64,000 nucleotides of DNA from Tetracladium setigerum (GCA_031472005.1 PZJY01000003.1:2170001-2234000); one strand, 5' to 3'; positions 11,926 to 23,608 are shown, numbered from the stretch's first letter. Numbers and translations are program-made. The notes: generated by a model from the letters alone, not told the origin.

Positions 11926-14501
11926 TTAGTGAGAGATATACTGAAATACAGCACTAACCTCTGCCTCCCCGCACTCCTGCCTCAACAACAAGTCCTGAAT
12001 GGGCGCTAGTCCCCCATTCACGAAATGATTCCACGTGCTCGTATCACCATACATCATCGCAGGCGCCTTCAAGAATTGTTTCCCATCCGGCTTACACCGC
12101 TTACACTTGAACGTATCATGTGTATCACTCGTCGTATGGCCGTGATACTGAAACAGCTCTCTCAAACTATCAATCGTGAAATGTCGCTCTACATCTTGAG
12201 CCGAGTCAACGACGCAGGAGGAGAGCGATTGCTTGTGGGATTGACGCTGGAAGATCTTCTCTTCGATCGTGCCGGTTGTGATGAAGCGGTAGACGAAACA
12301 GTCCTTCTTCTGACCATCTCGCCAGACACGTGCAAGGGCTTGTTGATCGGCAGCGGGGTTCCAGTCGGGGTCGAAGAGGACGAGGCGGTTGGCGCCGATG
12401 AGATTGAGACCGCAGCCTCCTGCTTTGGAACTGAGCAGGAAGATGAACTCGCTGCCTTCCGGGTTGTTGAATTTATCGACTAGTTTTTGGCGTTTGGCGA
12501 CTTGCATGGTACCGTCTAGACGGAGTTGGCCGTAACCACGATGTTTGCAGAGGCGTTCGAACATGTCGAGAGTGGTGGTGTAGTTAGAAATGAGCACGAT
12601 TTTGTCGTTTGTATCTTGTCGGATTCGCGCGAGCATGCGGTCAAGGACTTGCATTTTGCCCGAGTACCAGGGCTTGATGTCGCGGTCACGTCCTCGTGCG
12701 TCCCGGGGTACGTAGTCATCTGGCCAGAGGTTCTCACAGCCGGGGAGATCTTCAGGAAGTTTGAGGAGGTCGGGGTGGTTGCATAGTTTTTTGAGCATGT
12801 CAATGGCTTTCAGAGGTTTACTGCCCTTGCCTCGGAGTAAAGCTTTGATATCCGGACTGCTAATGAAGTGATTGTAGAGGTCAAGTTGAAATGGTGCAAG
12901 GTTGCAAAAGACTACATGTTCGTATTTGACGGGGAGATATTTCGAGAGAATGTCGTTGGTTCGTCTGATGATGAACTTGTTGACGTTTTCGAGTAGTTCC
13001 CTCAGACGGTCGTCTCCTTTCTGGCGGTCTCCGTCGCTACCAGCAGCATCTCTACCTTTCAAGATTGGAATTTCGTATTTCTTCCGGAACTCAGCCCTTG
13101 TTCCAAGAATGCCAGGGTTCGCGAAACTGATGAGTGAGAAATATTCGGACAAATCGTTCTGGATGGGTGTTCCTGACAAGATAACTCTTCTGGTTACATT
13201 GAGCTCGTTTAGAGCCGTAAAGGTCTGACTGTCTCCATTTTTCAGTCGGTGTCCCTCATCACACAACATTAGACCAATCTTGGTATGTTTGAGTTCTGCA
13301 ACGTTCAAGCGTAAAGTCTCGTATGAAACGATGATGACGGGTCGGGTAACGGCTCGACCGCTTGCAATGGACCATTGTCGTAGTTGTTGGGTGAGCTCTT
13401 CTTTCGTCGCCTTTCCATCGATTGCAAATGGCTCAATGGCATCCGGTCCAAGCCACTTTACCAACTCGTTCGCCCAGTTCCTCACCAAACTCGATGGGCA
13501 TGCAATGATAGCTTTTTGAATCGAGGACTTTCCAGCATCTGGTGATTGCTTCAGAAGAGTCCACATCAATGTAATACATTGCAGTGTTTTCCCCAGACCC
13601 ATTTCATCTGCCATAATACAGCCGTTTGCCTTCTCTTCAATCATGCCAGTAACGCATTTGTACATGAACTTTACTCCTTCAATCTGATGAGGCCGCAGGA
13701 CTTTCGACAATCGAGGGTCAATCACAACTGGGACCTTCGGCCTCTCGCCTTCCACCTTTTTCTTGATTCCCAATATCTCTGCCAAGCTCTTGTGTACTAA
13801 CGGGGCATCAATCTTTGGCACCTCAGGTGCATCAGCCGCTTTCGCCTCCTCAATCGTTTTCGGCTTTTCATCTATCGTAGGGTCGTATAATACAATCGCA
13901 AACTCTCCGCTCGGATCATGCAAAGCCTTCGCCACAAAGACCGCACCCTGTCGCAAACCTAAAGTTGGAGGAGGCCGATTTGGATTGTAGGAGGCCGCGT
14001 CTTTGTTCTTCATCGGTATCGAAAATCTCTGTCGGAATAACGTTTCCTTGTCCTTGACCTGGTATGTTGGGAACTTATTCGCATCTCTATTTGCAAGAGC
14101 CATTCGATCCTCATTTGTCCACGGTTTCTCTCCGTCCTCCTTTTCTCCATCGGCACCTCCATAATCAACCTTCCTCCTCTTCCGTGCCGGCTTCTCTGAT
14201 GCACGAGTGACTGTCGCAGAACCAGGACATTTGAATGGTCTGTTAAGTTTGTCCGCGGATTGCGGGGTGTACTGTCGACTAAATTGTGAGGATGGTGTGC
14301 GGCTGCTCGAGATTGGCATATTCTCCTTGTCATCACTCAATGTGATTCGGAATGGCTTCTTCAATTTGTCGGTGGGCAATGGCGTGCCGACTTGTGTCCC
14401 AAGTCGTTTCCTGGCTGGTGCTGGAGTGCTCGCGGCGATCGGTTCGTCTGGGGCGTGATGAGAACCATCATGGTATTTCCTTTCAGCGGTTGATTGGTCA
14501 T
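11926..14501 (-). CDS. RAD54: RAD54 recombination translocase; 5' end needs one base restored
   Basis: Swi2/Snf2 dsDNA translocase that works with Rad51 in homologous recombination. The open frame 11926-14379 carries all helicase motifs: DEMGLGKTLQCITLMWTLL (motif I), LCDEGHRLKN (II), LSGTPIQNDLSEY (III), and C-terminal motifs RLDGTM, SSKAGGCGLNLIGANR and DPDWNPAADQQALARVWRDGQ. No intron is needed. The frame extends upstream (DEPIAASTPAPARKRLGTQ) but has no ATG before TGA 14514. The first ATG upstream (14501, MTNQPLKGNTMM) lies in another frame and joins exactly if the GGGG run 14450-14453 had five bases, giving 858 aa. Without that, the first in-frame ATG is 14319. It precedes the histidine kinase 3' end on the same strand. 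Catalytic core certain; N-terminus inferred. Confidence 0.93.
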
Positions 14502-14972
14502 GGGAGTCGAGTCAATGAGGACTCCTCTGAGTGCTTGAGCGGTCTCGTTTCGTGGATAAAGTTGATGTCGATGTAGTGGAAGGTGGCGATGAGATTGACA
14601 ACAAGTCGCGGTCGAAACGCGAAGACGCGACTGTCCACGTGACTGGATGCCTTGTCAGACTTGGCGCCCGTGTATTGAGTTTCCGATTAGCAGATGTCAA
14701 CAAAAGGGCTGTAAGTTCTACAATCTATTGTCTTTAGGGGAAAGGATTGTCCTGGTCAATTGAACCATAATTTATTATGGTTGCCTGCTGGAGTTAAATT
14801 ATTGCACGATGTGTAATTCCTCAACTGCTTCACCAAGATGATAAATACGAGGAGGGTACAGCCGGGTACTTCGTTAAAAAGTTTATTTGGAGGGACCGAA
14901 CTGCTTCGTGCTATTGTGTGTTTCTACGATGTTTCTACGCAAGAAATTCACACCATTGCGCCCAAGAGAAAA
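14502..14972. promoter_or_regulatory. RAD54 upstream region
   Basis: This 471-bp stretch lies between the RAD54 start and the stop of the histidine kinase on the same strand. It has no ATG on the minus strand between 14502 and about 14,760, so an additional far-upstream first exon for RAD54 has little support. A CACGTG element sits near 14,637. Confidence 0.45.
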
Positions 14973-17900
14973 TCATTCCACTCTCAAAAATGTTGCAAGT
15001 GCTTGCTCCAACCTCGCCAAACTCAATGGCTTACTCAAAAAGTCATCTGCGCCAGCATTGCTGAACCCCGCCCTACTGTCACTATCCACAACAGCCGTAA
15101 CAGCAATGATAGTGTGCTTTCTCAACAGTTTCCCTTCTGCTTCCAATTGACGAATCTCTCGTGTCGCCGTTATGCCGTCTTTGTTGGGCATCGACTGGTC
15201 CATCAAAATCATTTCGATATCGACATCGTGGAGGAGTAAGACTGAAAGAGCCTCATTGCCATCTGCCGCGACCAGAACTGAATATCCAAGCGAAGTAAGC
15301 ATTTTGAGGCCTAGCTTTTGGTTGATCTACGAACCAGTACAATTAGCTCATACACATTGGAACGTTGATAAGATGGAAAGGATGTACCGGGTTGTCTTCA
15401 ACAAGAAGAATAATGACTTCTTTGCTGACGGGAATAGATGGGATCGGCTGGAATTCTCCTCGGTCTATCGAAATTCTCGATGAAGATTTAGAAAGATCAG
15501 CAATGCCTGGCGAGGAGTGATTCGCTTGTGCGATCCTTGCTTGGAATGAATGCCAAATCAAAGGCTTTGGAAGCATCACGAAATGGGACGCTGACAAGAC
15601 TCCCGCTAAGTGTTGTAGCATCCCTTGGTGGCTATATGGAACCATTACGATCCACGTATTTTGAATCAGAAGCTCCTCTAGACAGTGAAGGTGATTTTGC
15701 AGATATTCTGCATCAACCTACAAAACCAAGAACTACGATTAGCATACTGCTCATTTAAACTTGAATGCGGAGAACCTAGAGTGAGTTGACATAGAATCGG
15801 ATTGAGAATTGAGGGCCAGCTTCGTGAGATTGAACCAAAAGCAGACCAAATCCGAGAAATTACGTACCCAGATGTACTTGACTTCGGCAGTGAATTGAAG
15901 GTCAGCCAATGAAGATATCTCGATCACATTGTAGCCAAATTTCTGCAGTGCGAAAACGTGACCTTGACTTTTGAGATCGGTCTGACGGAATACGGCCACG
16001 TTCCCCAAGTTAACTCTAGTATCAGGCAAAATTTGACCGATAGATGGCAAAAGTGCCGGAATAGTCACAGTAAATGTAGTACCAGAATGTGCGGTATAAC
16101 CTCGATTTTCGACCTGCGTTTTGACTGCAATTTTGCCGTCCATCTTTGTCAAAAGCTCTTTGATGATACTCAAACCAAGTCCGGTACCTCGCTGTGTCCC
16201 TTGATATTCAGCCTGGGAGAACGGCTCAAAGAGCCGCGGAAGGAAGTCACGTGGTATACCCATACCTGTGTCCTTGACTTGCGCTATGAGTTCTTTCCCC
16301 CGGTATTCCATTGAGAGCATGACATAGCCAAAGCTTGTGAACTTAAATGCATTTGACAATAGGTTCATCAATATCCTTTGGATGTATGTCTCGTCAAGTA
16401 GAAGGGTCTTTGGAACATTTGGCGCAACGACAACAATGAGCTCGACTTCGGAACCATCATCCTTGCCTGGAAGGAGATAAACGATTGATTCGGACACTGC
16501 CCTCAGTTCTAACGGGCTAGGGCGGCAAGTAGCATCCATGTTGCTTTCAAGTTTTGACCAATCTAGAACATTGTTCGTGACTACGAATGTGTCAGTTGGA
16601 GAAACGAGAGAAAGGTGGCAACAAACTTAATGACAGCGTTCTAGTTGCGCTCTGGATTGCGTTCAAGAGCTTCCGGTCTTCTTTATTCAGTTTTGACCGA
16701 GCCAGTAGATCAGTATAACCTTGAAGGTGGTGAAGAGGAGTTCGAATTTCGTGAGAAGCGGATGCGATGAAGGCGGTCCTCGTTGCCGCCGCATTTTCAG
16801 CGAGATCTTTTTCCGCCATGGTCCTCCAAAGTTTCTTTCGGGTCCAGACGATTTCTGCGAGCTTGTTACGCGAGACGATAGCACTATGCGCAAGGAGACC
16901 ATTGGCCAACGTGCAAGTGAGCAGGGCAATTGCACCAATAGCAATTGGCAACAGAGCAGGCCAGGTGTTAAGGTCAGACGGGGCTAGGCGAGTATAAAAT
17001 GTCGCCGCATATATGCCTGCAATTTTTCAATGCTTAGTAGATAGGGACAACGTCGAGGGAAGGAGGAAATACCAGTGAAATGCATTGACGCGATACCAAT
17101 TGCAGTTATTGCCGAAAACAAAACTTGCTGGCTGAGAAACGGCTCTGCGGTTGTCATATATATGTAACCGGCGATACATGTGATCCACGATATTAAAGCT
17201 GACAGCATCACAGGAATTGGACTGAGAACCATGTAGCCCTCGGGAATTTTCATAGCCAACATACCACCATAGTGCATGGAAACTAGTGACAATGACCATA
17301 AGAACCCCATCAGAACAGTCTCAAGACTAAAGCCTGTTCTAAGACCATTGAAGGTTGCTTGGAAAGCATTTTCATGGTTCACACTTCCCTGTCTGGCCAT
17401 GCTCATGAGGTTGTCAAATCCAGATGAGCCAAGACTCCAGTGTTGAGATCGTGGGGTAATGATTGCATGAGCGCCTTGTCTTGAACCCGAGCATGACAAA
17501 GATTCGAGTCCCAAGGCTTCGTTATGACATTCGATATCTGCTTCTGCCTGGCTTGGTAATGGGGCAGAGTACAAGCGTTCTGCATCCAAGAGACCAGAGC
17601 GTGTTCTGCCCACAGTCGGTCGTCCATGGAGGTCAACTGCCGAAGATTGTCCGAGTGGTTGATCAAAGCTAAAGGGATCATTGTTCAGTTCGGTTTGCAG
17701 CAGTGGCAAGCTGTTCTCTTCGTCTCTGTTGACAGTGCCATTGGCTGCCCTATCCCAGCTGGACTTTCGTAGGGAACGAAGTTGGATATAGTTGTCTCGC
17801 AGGAAGTGCTTCCCAAGAGAAACAAAGGTGAATCCCACGGCAAGCAGACCCGTGAATAGTGTTAAGCCAACATCAAGCCCAATGGGTACATCTACCTTGC

Positions 17901-18207
17901 AAGCCAGCATACTGACAAAGTGTAGACACCATATGGAGCAAAAGCCGAATATCAAGCTGGCACCTAGAGTCCATGAGAATACATGGGAGAAACGCGTGGA
18001 AGTGCGGGCTTGAAGAATACTAGGTAGATGGCTGTGTTAGAAAGTTTTCAAATATATGAGTCGATATTGACATAAATGAATGGAAAGAGGCACTTGCAGC
18101 TGTGTTGAAGTGAAAGTGCCGAGGAGAGACACCATCATCGCCCCGGCGATCATCCAGTAATTCCATCCTTTTTCCAACTCACGATAGCCATCTTCTTCCG
18201 AAAGCAT
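14973..18207 (-). CDS. MHYT-domain hybrid sensor histidine kinase
   Basis: Membrane sensor with kinase core and C-terminal receiver. Six exons: 18098-18207, 17073-18019, 16627-17016, 15868-16580, 15388-15717 and 14973-15326, giving 947 aa with closing phases. The N-terminal ~330 residues carry an MHYT sensor with repeated (M/L)H-hydrophobic motifs between membrane helices: LHFVSM, MHYGGM and MHFTGI. Then come HisKA with the H-box SASHEIRTPLHHLQGY, HATPase with NLLSNAFKFT, VKDTGMGI and GTGLGLSI, and a receiver with VEDNP, the phospho-acceptor Asp in LMDQSMPNKDG, and LSKPLS. Intron 1 (18020-18097) requires a GC donor (GCAAGT), giving STQLILQARTS. The 150-nt fourth intron is longer than the others. 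Signal and downstream partner are unknown; bacterial MHYT is proposed to bind copper and sense O2, NO or CO. Confidence 0.9.
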
Positions 18208-19098
18208 TATGTCGGTCGGTCGCTCTATTAATTTCCTCAACCAAGCTGCCCAGCCGCTATGAGCTCAAAGCAACGAGTGCTCCCGGGAGCAGCTAGCGAC
18301 ATGTACCAGCCCGACAGGGGGGAGGGGGGAATATACGGGTGGAGTCGAAGGTTAACAACTGACGGCGAAAGGGGACGTGCAGGACATGTATATCATCGTG
18401 TCAGGGCAGCCAGCAACCCACACTGATACTCCCAGACAGCCGGATCTGAGATTGTGGTGGGTGGTATCACACAAGGGAAGATATACAAATTTGAAGGAAT
18501 AATCAATCTCGAGCTGAAGTGACGATCGCTTTTAATAAGGCTTGTGGGCGTCGTTGTTCTAGACTCGAAACACAGTAGTAGCGTGGTGCACGTGACTGTA
18601 AGTCTTGGTCGCACAGGACGGACTTATGCATGTATTGATGATGATCACCAGTGTCTAGGTTGTTACTACTATATTACATCCTCTAGAATTCCAACTTTGC
18701 ATTGTTTTACCTCTAGCTTTGGCTCCATGGATCCCACTACTGTACTGTTCCAAGCGAGGTATCTAAGGCATTTTCCTCCCACTCTCGGCAGCGGCAATTC
18801 CACCATGTTTGATCCCCGCTATGATTTAACTCTACCGCCCCGGTGGGTACTTTCAACGTCGGCTTCATTCATGATGGACCCTCCAACTACCCTTGATCTC
18901 TTCTCTATCAATTTGGAATTCCCAATCCAATCAGTCAAGTGTTCAATCGGTAGAATCATATTGATCGAGTCGTTTGAAAAGTTGCAGTAAAAGATATCAC
19001 ATTCTCGGGGAAGTCCTTGAAGGGGCTGAAATGAGACACTGGTTCTCACACACACAGCGCATAAGGTTTTTCAGAAAAGCAGTCCAGATTCCAGAACA
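18208..19098. promoter_or_regulatory. Divergent promoter: histidine kinase and mitochondrial carrier
   Basis: This 891-bp region lies between two divergent starts. It has G-rich runs near 18,317-18,330 and a CACGTG near 18,590. A plus-strand open frame (18,544-18,990) has no domain and no splice-supported extension, so I treat it as non-coding. Confidence 0.45.
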
Positions 19099-20211
19099 AT
19101 GTCCGCCGACTTCTGGGCTGGCTATATTTCTGGAGCAATTGGAATTCTGATCGGCAATCCGCTCGACCTTATCAAAGTGCGTTTACAAGCTGGCACGCTG
19201 TCACCACCACGCACAGTTCCCAGCTCGCCAACCCTCGCTTCTCTCACGTCTCACCCCGCCACAACCACAAGAACGAGCTATGCTTCTCAATTCACAACTT
19301 TAAGCACTCTGCTGCGAGGTTCTTCGGCTCCTATCCTTGGTTATGGTGCTTTAAACGCGTTACTGTTCATGACATACAACCGTACATCGTCATATCTAAC
19401 ATATGGCTCTCTCACGCATCCCACCTCTTCAAATAACATCACCAACCCAACAACAACCCAACAACAACCAACACTCCTCACAACCTTCATAGCAGGTGCC
19501 CTCGGCGGACTCGCAACATGGGTAATCTCCACCCCAACCGAACTCATCAAGTGCCGCGCCCAAGTACACGCTTCCTCCACCACCACACCAACCCAAACTT
19601 CATCCCATCAAATCGCAAAATCCATCTTCCAAACTCACGGGCTCAAAGGCCTCTACGCAGGTGGCATCGTAACGGCTCTTCGCGATTCAATCGGCTACGG
19701 CTTTTACTTCTGGACATATGAAGCCACAACCCGCGCTCTATCTTCACATTTCCAATCTCAAAGCCAACATCATCATTCAACGTCCCAAGAAAAGGGACCA
19801 GAAAGCTTCAAGGAAGAAGCTGCTAAAGTACTCCTTTGCGGTGGTTTAGCGGGTGTGATCACATGGGCTAGCATCTTCCCACTTGACGTGATTAAAACTC
19901 GTGTGCAGACGCAGATTAAGCTGTTTGGTCGATCCCAGGGAGGGCCATCTGATGCCAGAGCAGCGTTACTTTGTGTTTTAGATGGGGGAGAAGGGAGGAA
20001 ACTTGGGGCTATGGAAATGGCAAGGGTGGCGTATAGGGATGAGGGTATGAGAGTGTTCTTTAGAGGGTTGGGGGTGTGTAGTGCGAGGGCTTTTGTAGTG
20101 AATGCTGCACAGTGGGCGGTCTATGAATGGATCATGAGAGAGTTAGGGGCTGGAAGAGGCGGGGTTGTAGATGATGGAATGGAGGCGCATAGGAGACTAG
20201 ATTATATCTAG
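19099..20211 (+). CDS. Mitochondrial carrier family (SLC25) protein
   Basis: Inner-membrane solute carrier of 370 aa, intronless, from ATG 19099. Three carrier repeats are visible by their signature loops: NPLDLIKVRLQ (~aa 20), TPTELIKCRAQ (~aa 145) and FPLDVIKTRVQTQ (~aa 262). Odd-numbered helix glycines are in place (SGAIGILIG, AGALGGLATW, CGGLAGVITW). Long Thr/Ser/Gln-rich inserts (GNN/TTQQQPT around 110-120 and SQSQHHHSTSQ around 215) extend it beyond the usual ~300 aa. The PTELIKC second signature is shared with carnitine and basic-amino-acid type carriers, but the transported substrate cannot be set from this alone. Tail to tail with the complex I gene. The frame is intact. Confidence 0.9.
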   Translation: MSADFWAGYISGAIGILIGNPLDLIKVRLQAGTLSPPRTVPSSPTLASLTSHPATTTRTSYASQFTTLSTLLRGSSAPILGYGALNALLFMTYNRTSSYLTYGSLTHPTSSNNITNPTTTQQQPTLLTTFIAGALGGLATWVISTPTELIKCRAQVHASSTTTPTQTSSHQIAKSIFQTHGLKGLYAGGIVTALRDSIGYGFYFWTYEATTRALSSHFQSQSQHHHSTSQEKGPESFKEEAAKVLLCGGLAGVITWASIFPLDVIKTRVQTQIKLFGRSQGGPSDARAALLCVLDGGEGRKLGAMEMARVAYRDEGMRVFFRGLGVCSARAFVVNAAQWAVYEWIMRELGAGRGGVVDDGMEAHRRLDYI

Positions 20212-21565
20212 GTTAGAGAAGGATAGAAATAGAGTAGATAATACTCATTTTGAAAGAAACAGAAAGCGTGGTTTGGCGGCATTTATTGGGTGTTCATAAC
20301 CATATCAATTGTTTGTTTCAAGAATGCGCTTGTGAGTGGACTGTCTCACCTTTCGAAAAGCTGAGAGGAAGGTGGCTTTACCTATGTTGATCCTTATATT
20401 ACTAGGAAATATGACTGGTAAGTTTGAGAGAATTGCGAATCTTCCAGTTTGCACGACTACAAACCAAACTGACTCGGTCAATGCAACGGGGAAGATGCCA
20501 AGGCCAACCTAATTCCACCTTTCTCTTCCAGAAGAATGCTTTAATACAGCTAAAGACCTTCCCCGCACCAGCGAGGCTTCTCAAAAAAGGTATGGATGTG
20601 CAAGTTAAGCCAGAAAGGTCTGATGATCTGAGTGGTATGAATTTGTTGGATTCGACAACAAAAGCACCTCCGGGCTGAGTTCTGACGAAATTGACGACGA
20701 AAGAATTTACATATCGAATTTCATTGGAACCGACAGCGAGTTTGAATCGACAACAAGAGAAGTCACACATGCAAACATAGGTAAGCTTATCATACTCTGC
20801 AAGTCCTTTGGTTGAATGCTGCAATATGCCAAATATCACTATATAGAAGTTACGCGCAGGAACACCAACCGTCTTTCACCCGAAGTATTTTGTGTCCGTC
20901 TTTCAACTCTTTTTTTTTTTCCAGGCAGACAATGATCGTCTGTGTGCAAGGTTTTGGCAAATGTAAAGCTTTAATTTCATTGCAATTTATGCCGCCTTTT
21001 AAGCTAATTATCATATGAATTTGCCACGCATCTCCTTCCTCACCTTACTGTTGAAGTGTGGACTGGTCGCCCTTGGTGTCATTCTCACTATTCCCACCGG
21101 CTATTCCCCAATTGCTTTCACTATGACGTCGGTGAGTGCCGCATTAACTTCGCAGTCGTCGGCTTTTAAATGCTTGCCAAGATGAAGAGTTGTAATTACA
21201 GGAGCAGCTTAGCAGTAGGATGAAAGGGCGGCAGCCTATAAACAAGCGGGCGAAGGAGGGCTGGATGGCTAGATTTGACATTAGGGAGAGGGGAACATAG
21301 GGGCGTGGAAAAGAAATGCCTGCAGGAAGCTTGAGATTTGTTGGATTCGAAACTGAAGGAATGCGAGAGTTGAAATAGTTGGTAGTTGAGGATTTTAATA
21401 GATGGCGAGAAACGGTAGAGTTGATAAACGAGGAGGCATTGCAATGTAGCCATTTTTAAGATGAAATGGAAAAGCACACGTTTGTTTGTTGCCAAATTCA
21501 ATGTATCCCTACAAAAACAGCATCCTGCAAATATGTACATGCGCTCTATCACCCAAACAAGCTCT
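20212..21565. other. Convergent gap between carrier and complex I gene
   Basis: 1.35 kb between two facing stops. Open frames on either strand (for example 20,402-20,839 minus) show no domain, no paired splice sites and no codon pattern I trust. A T10 run lies at about 20,911. No supportable gene. Confidence 0.5.
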
Positions 21566-22484
21566 TTATCTATAAGGAGCATCTGCTCTAGCCGCGGCGG
21601 CCATTTCCGGTTCCCATTTATCACCTAAAAACACAATTAGTACTTATATCGACTTTGGGTAAAGCTAATAAGAAGCTAGAAAGTCCGAGTAATTTACCAT
21701 TCGCCAAGAGCTTCTCCTTGTTGTACAACAACTCTTCTCTCGTTTCCGTAGCATACTCTGCATTCGGCGACTCGACAATTGCATCAACTGGGCAACTCTC
21801 TTGACAGAAGCCACAGTAAATGCACTTTGTCATATCGATATCGTATCTGGTTGTCCTCCTGCTTCCGTCCGCACGTTCCTCTGCTTCGATCGTGATTGCT
21901 TGAGCGGGGCAAATCTAGCTTTATCAGTATCGTCTTTTGTCAATGATATCGCTGCAACCTACAGCTTCGCACAGCTTGCAAGCAATGCATCTCTCTTCTC
22001 CAGTTGGGTATCTCCTCAAAGCGTGCTCTCCCCGAAACCTGGGGGAGATTGGGCCCTAACACCAATCAGTATATTCCTCCAACCACAACACCCATTGCAT
22101 GTACACACCTTCTCGAACGGATAGAAAATAGTGTAACTGCAAAGTATTAGCCCATCCGAGCACCAATTCGTGGCGCAATGGCACAACTCACGGAGGTCTG
22201 AAAAATTGCTCCAACACAACGTACATTCCCCGAGCCATCTCAGTCAGGAGGAAGTATCTGCCAGCCTTGTCCAATGTAGATTCCTTGCTCTCATCCCATC
22301 GCTCTGGTCGTGCTAATCGGAAGCCTGGTGGTGGTGGTCCAGATGGGGTAGCGTATCTAATGGCGGAGGTTGAGAAAGCTGCCAGGGAGGCGACGGACGG
22401 GGTGAATGGGCGCGCGGAGTTGGCCACTCGCATTGCTGGGCGGTAGCGCACCACGAGCATCGTTAAGGGCTTCGCAGATGCCAT
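21566..22484 (-). CDS. NADH:ubiquinone oxidoreductase 23-kDa (TYKY/NDUFS8) subunit
   Basis: Matrix-arm iron-sulfur subunit of respiratory complex I, carrying the two [4Fe-4S] clusters N6a and N6b. Five exons: 22192-22484, 22109-22136, 21963-22055, 21698-21914 and 21566-21624, giving 229 aa, the family's usual length. The start ATG 22484 gives an Arg/Ser-rich mitochondrial presequence. PYTIFYPFEKGPISPRFRGEHALRRYPTGEER is assembled across introns. The two ferredoxin-type motifs are complete: CIACKLCEAICP (exons 3/4) and CIYCGFCQESCPVDAI. The tail ends AAAARADAPYR. Head to head with the complex I acyl carrier protein gene, 437 bp apart, suggesting shared control. Confidence 0.94.
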
Positions 22485-22921
22485 GTTGTTGTTTGCTCGT
22501 GGCAAGTTTGGGGAGGGGCGAAAGGGAATGGATGCTCTGTTGAATTTGGAGCCGGAGTGATGATGTTCAACTCGGAATTTAGCCAAGACTTACGATTGCG
22601 CCAACCCTGATTGGTCAGAATGGGGGAGCTTCAAACAACCACAAATAGGAGTACAAGTATATTGGAGAGGCTGAAATAGAGCTAAGTTGTGATCCGAAGT
22701 AGATAATGTAACAGTAAAGCTTTGAAAGCAATATTTTGTTCGTTGACAATGAACTTATCCAGGTTGGGAGTTTTCTGTTGGATATGGAGGCCTTATCACG
22801 TGATTGTCATAAATCAAACCAGCTCCAATTCGTGCCGAAAATGAGCTCCGTCCAGACATCATCAATCTTTTAACTCGCAATTTCTTCCCAACACCATCTC
22901 CAACCCTCCAAAACCCTCAAA
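22485..22921. promoter_or_regulatory. Bidirectional promoter of two complex I genes, with palindromic E-box
   Basis: This 437-bp region separates the starts of the TYKY subunit (minus) and the mitochondrial acyl carrier protein (plus). A perfect 10-bp palindrome ATCACGTGAT lies at 22795-22804, the core recognised by bHLH factors of the Cbf1 type in yeasts. No other gene fits in the interval. Confidence 0.6.
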
Positions 22922-23608
22922 ATGTTCCGAACCGCTCTTCTCAGATCAGCACGTAGTGCAGCTGCCCAGACCGTCCGATCCTCGAGTGCAATTGCTCGCC
23001 CGGTCGCCCACAGCTCCTTCGTTTCCACAACTCGATTTGCCCCTTCGGCTTTCCAAGCCGTGAGATGTTACTCTGCCGCCGCTGGTTTGGGACAGGCTGA
23101 GGTCGAGGGCAGAATAGTTGATCTGTTGAAGAACTTTGATAAAGTACGTGTGGTGGTTGAGTCTGTCGAAGCAGAGGACTTGCGCTAATTGTTCGTTCAC
23201 AGGTTACCGACCCATCAAAGGTAGAACGCCTCCAGCACGATATCTTAATGCTTGGAACTAACCCGGTCTAGCTTTCGCCTACATCCCACTTCGCGAACGA
23301 TCTTGGTTTGGACAGTTTGGATACCGTTGAGGTTGTGATGGCAATTGAGGAGGTTAGTCTACGAAGTCTGGAGAGGAGGACCAAACTCTGACTTATGTAT
23401 AGGAATTCAGCATTGAGATCCCAGATAAGGAGGCAGATGCTATTCACAGTGGTATGTTATACCTAAAAGTCCCGAGAATAGGCATACACTAACTATTGAA
23501 AACAGTTGATAAGGCCGTCTCATACATTCTTGCGCAACCAGATGGTAAATTCTTATCCAATCCAATAAATTCTACACCTTTCTCTAACATCTCTACTTAG
23601 CCCACTGA
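22922..23608 (+). CDS. Mitochondrial acyl carrier protein (NDUFAB1-type, complex I subunit)
   Basis: Carries acyl chains on a 4'-phosphopantetheine arm for mitochondrial fatty-acid and lipoate synthesis and is also a complex I subunit. Six exons: 22922-23143, 23203-23220, 23272-23352, 23403-23451, 23506-23544 and 23601-23608, giving 138 aa. The ~50-residue N-terminus is an Arg/Ser/Ala-rich presequence. The core runs VEGRIVDLLKNFDKVTDPSK, then the phosphopantetheine motif DLGLDSLDTVEVVMAIEEEF (Ser in DSL), then FSIEIPDKEADAI. Exon 2 is an 18-nt microexon (VTDPSK) and the last coding exon contributes only 8 nt, including the stop. Divergent from the TYKY gene. Confidence 0.93.

Noticed and set aside
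15751..15867. Short exon within the 150-nt MHYT kinase intron (acceptor at CACTCTAG)
   Set aside because: Using it breaks the phase and inserts a stop; the single 150-nt intron gives a continuous KYIW-VDAEYLQNHL.
18544..18990. 148-codon plus-strand open frame in a divergent promoter
   Set aside because: No recognisable domain, no splice-linked exons, and it overlaps the carrier promoter.
20402..20839. 145-codon minus-strand open frame
   Set aside because: Lies in a convergent 3' gap, with no domain or splice support.
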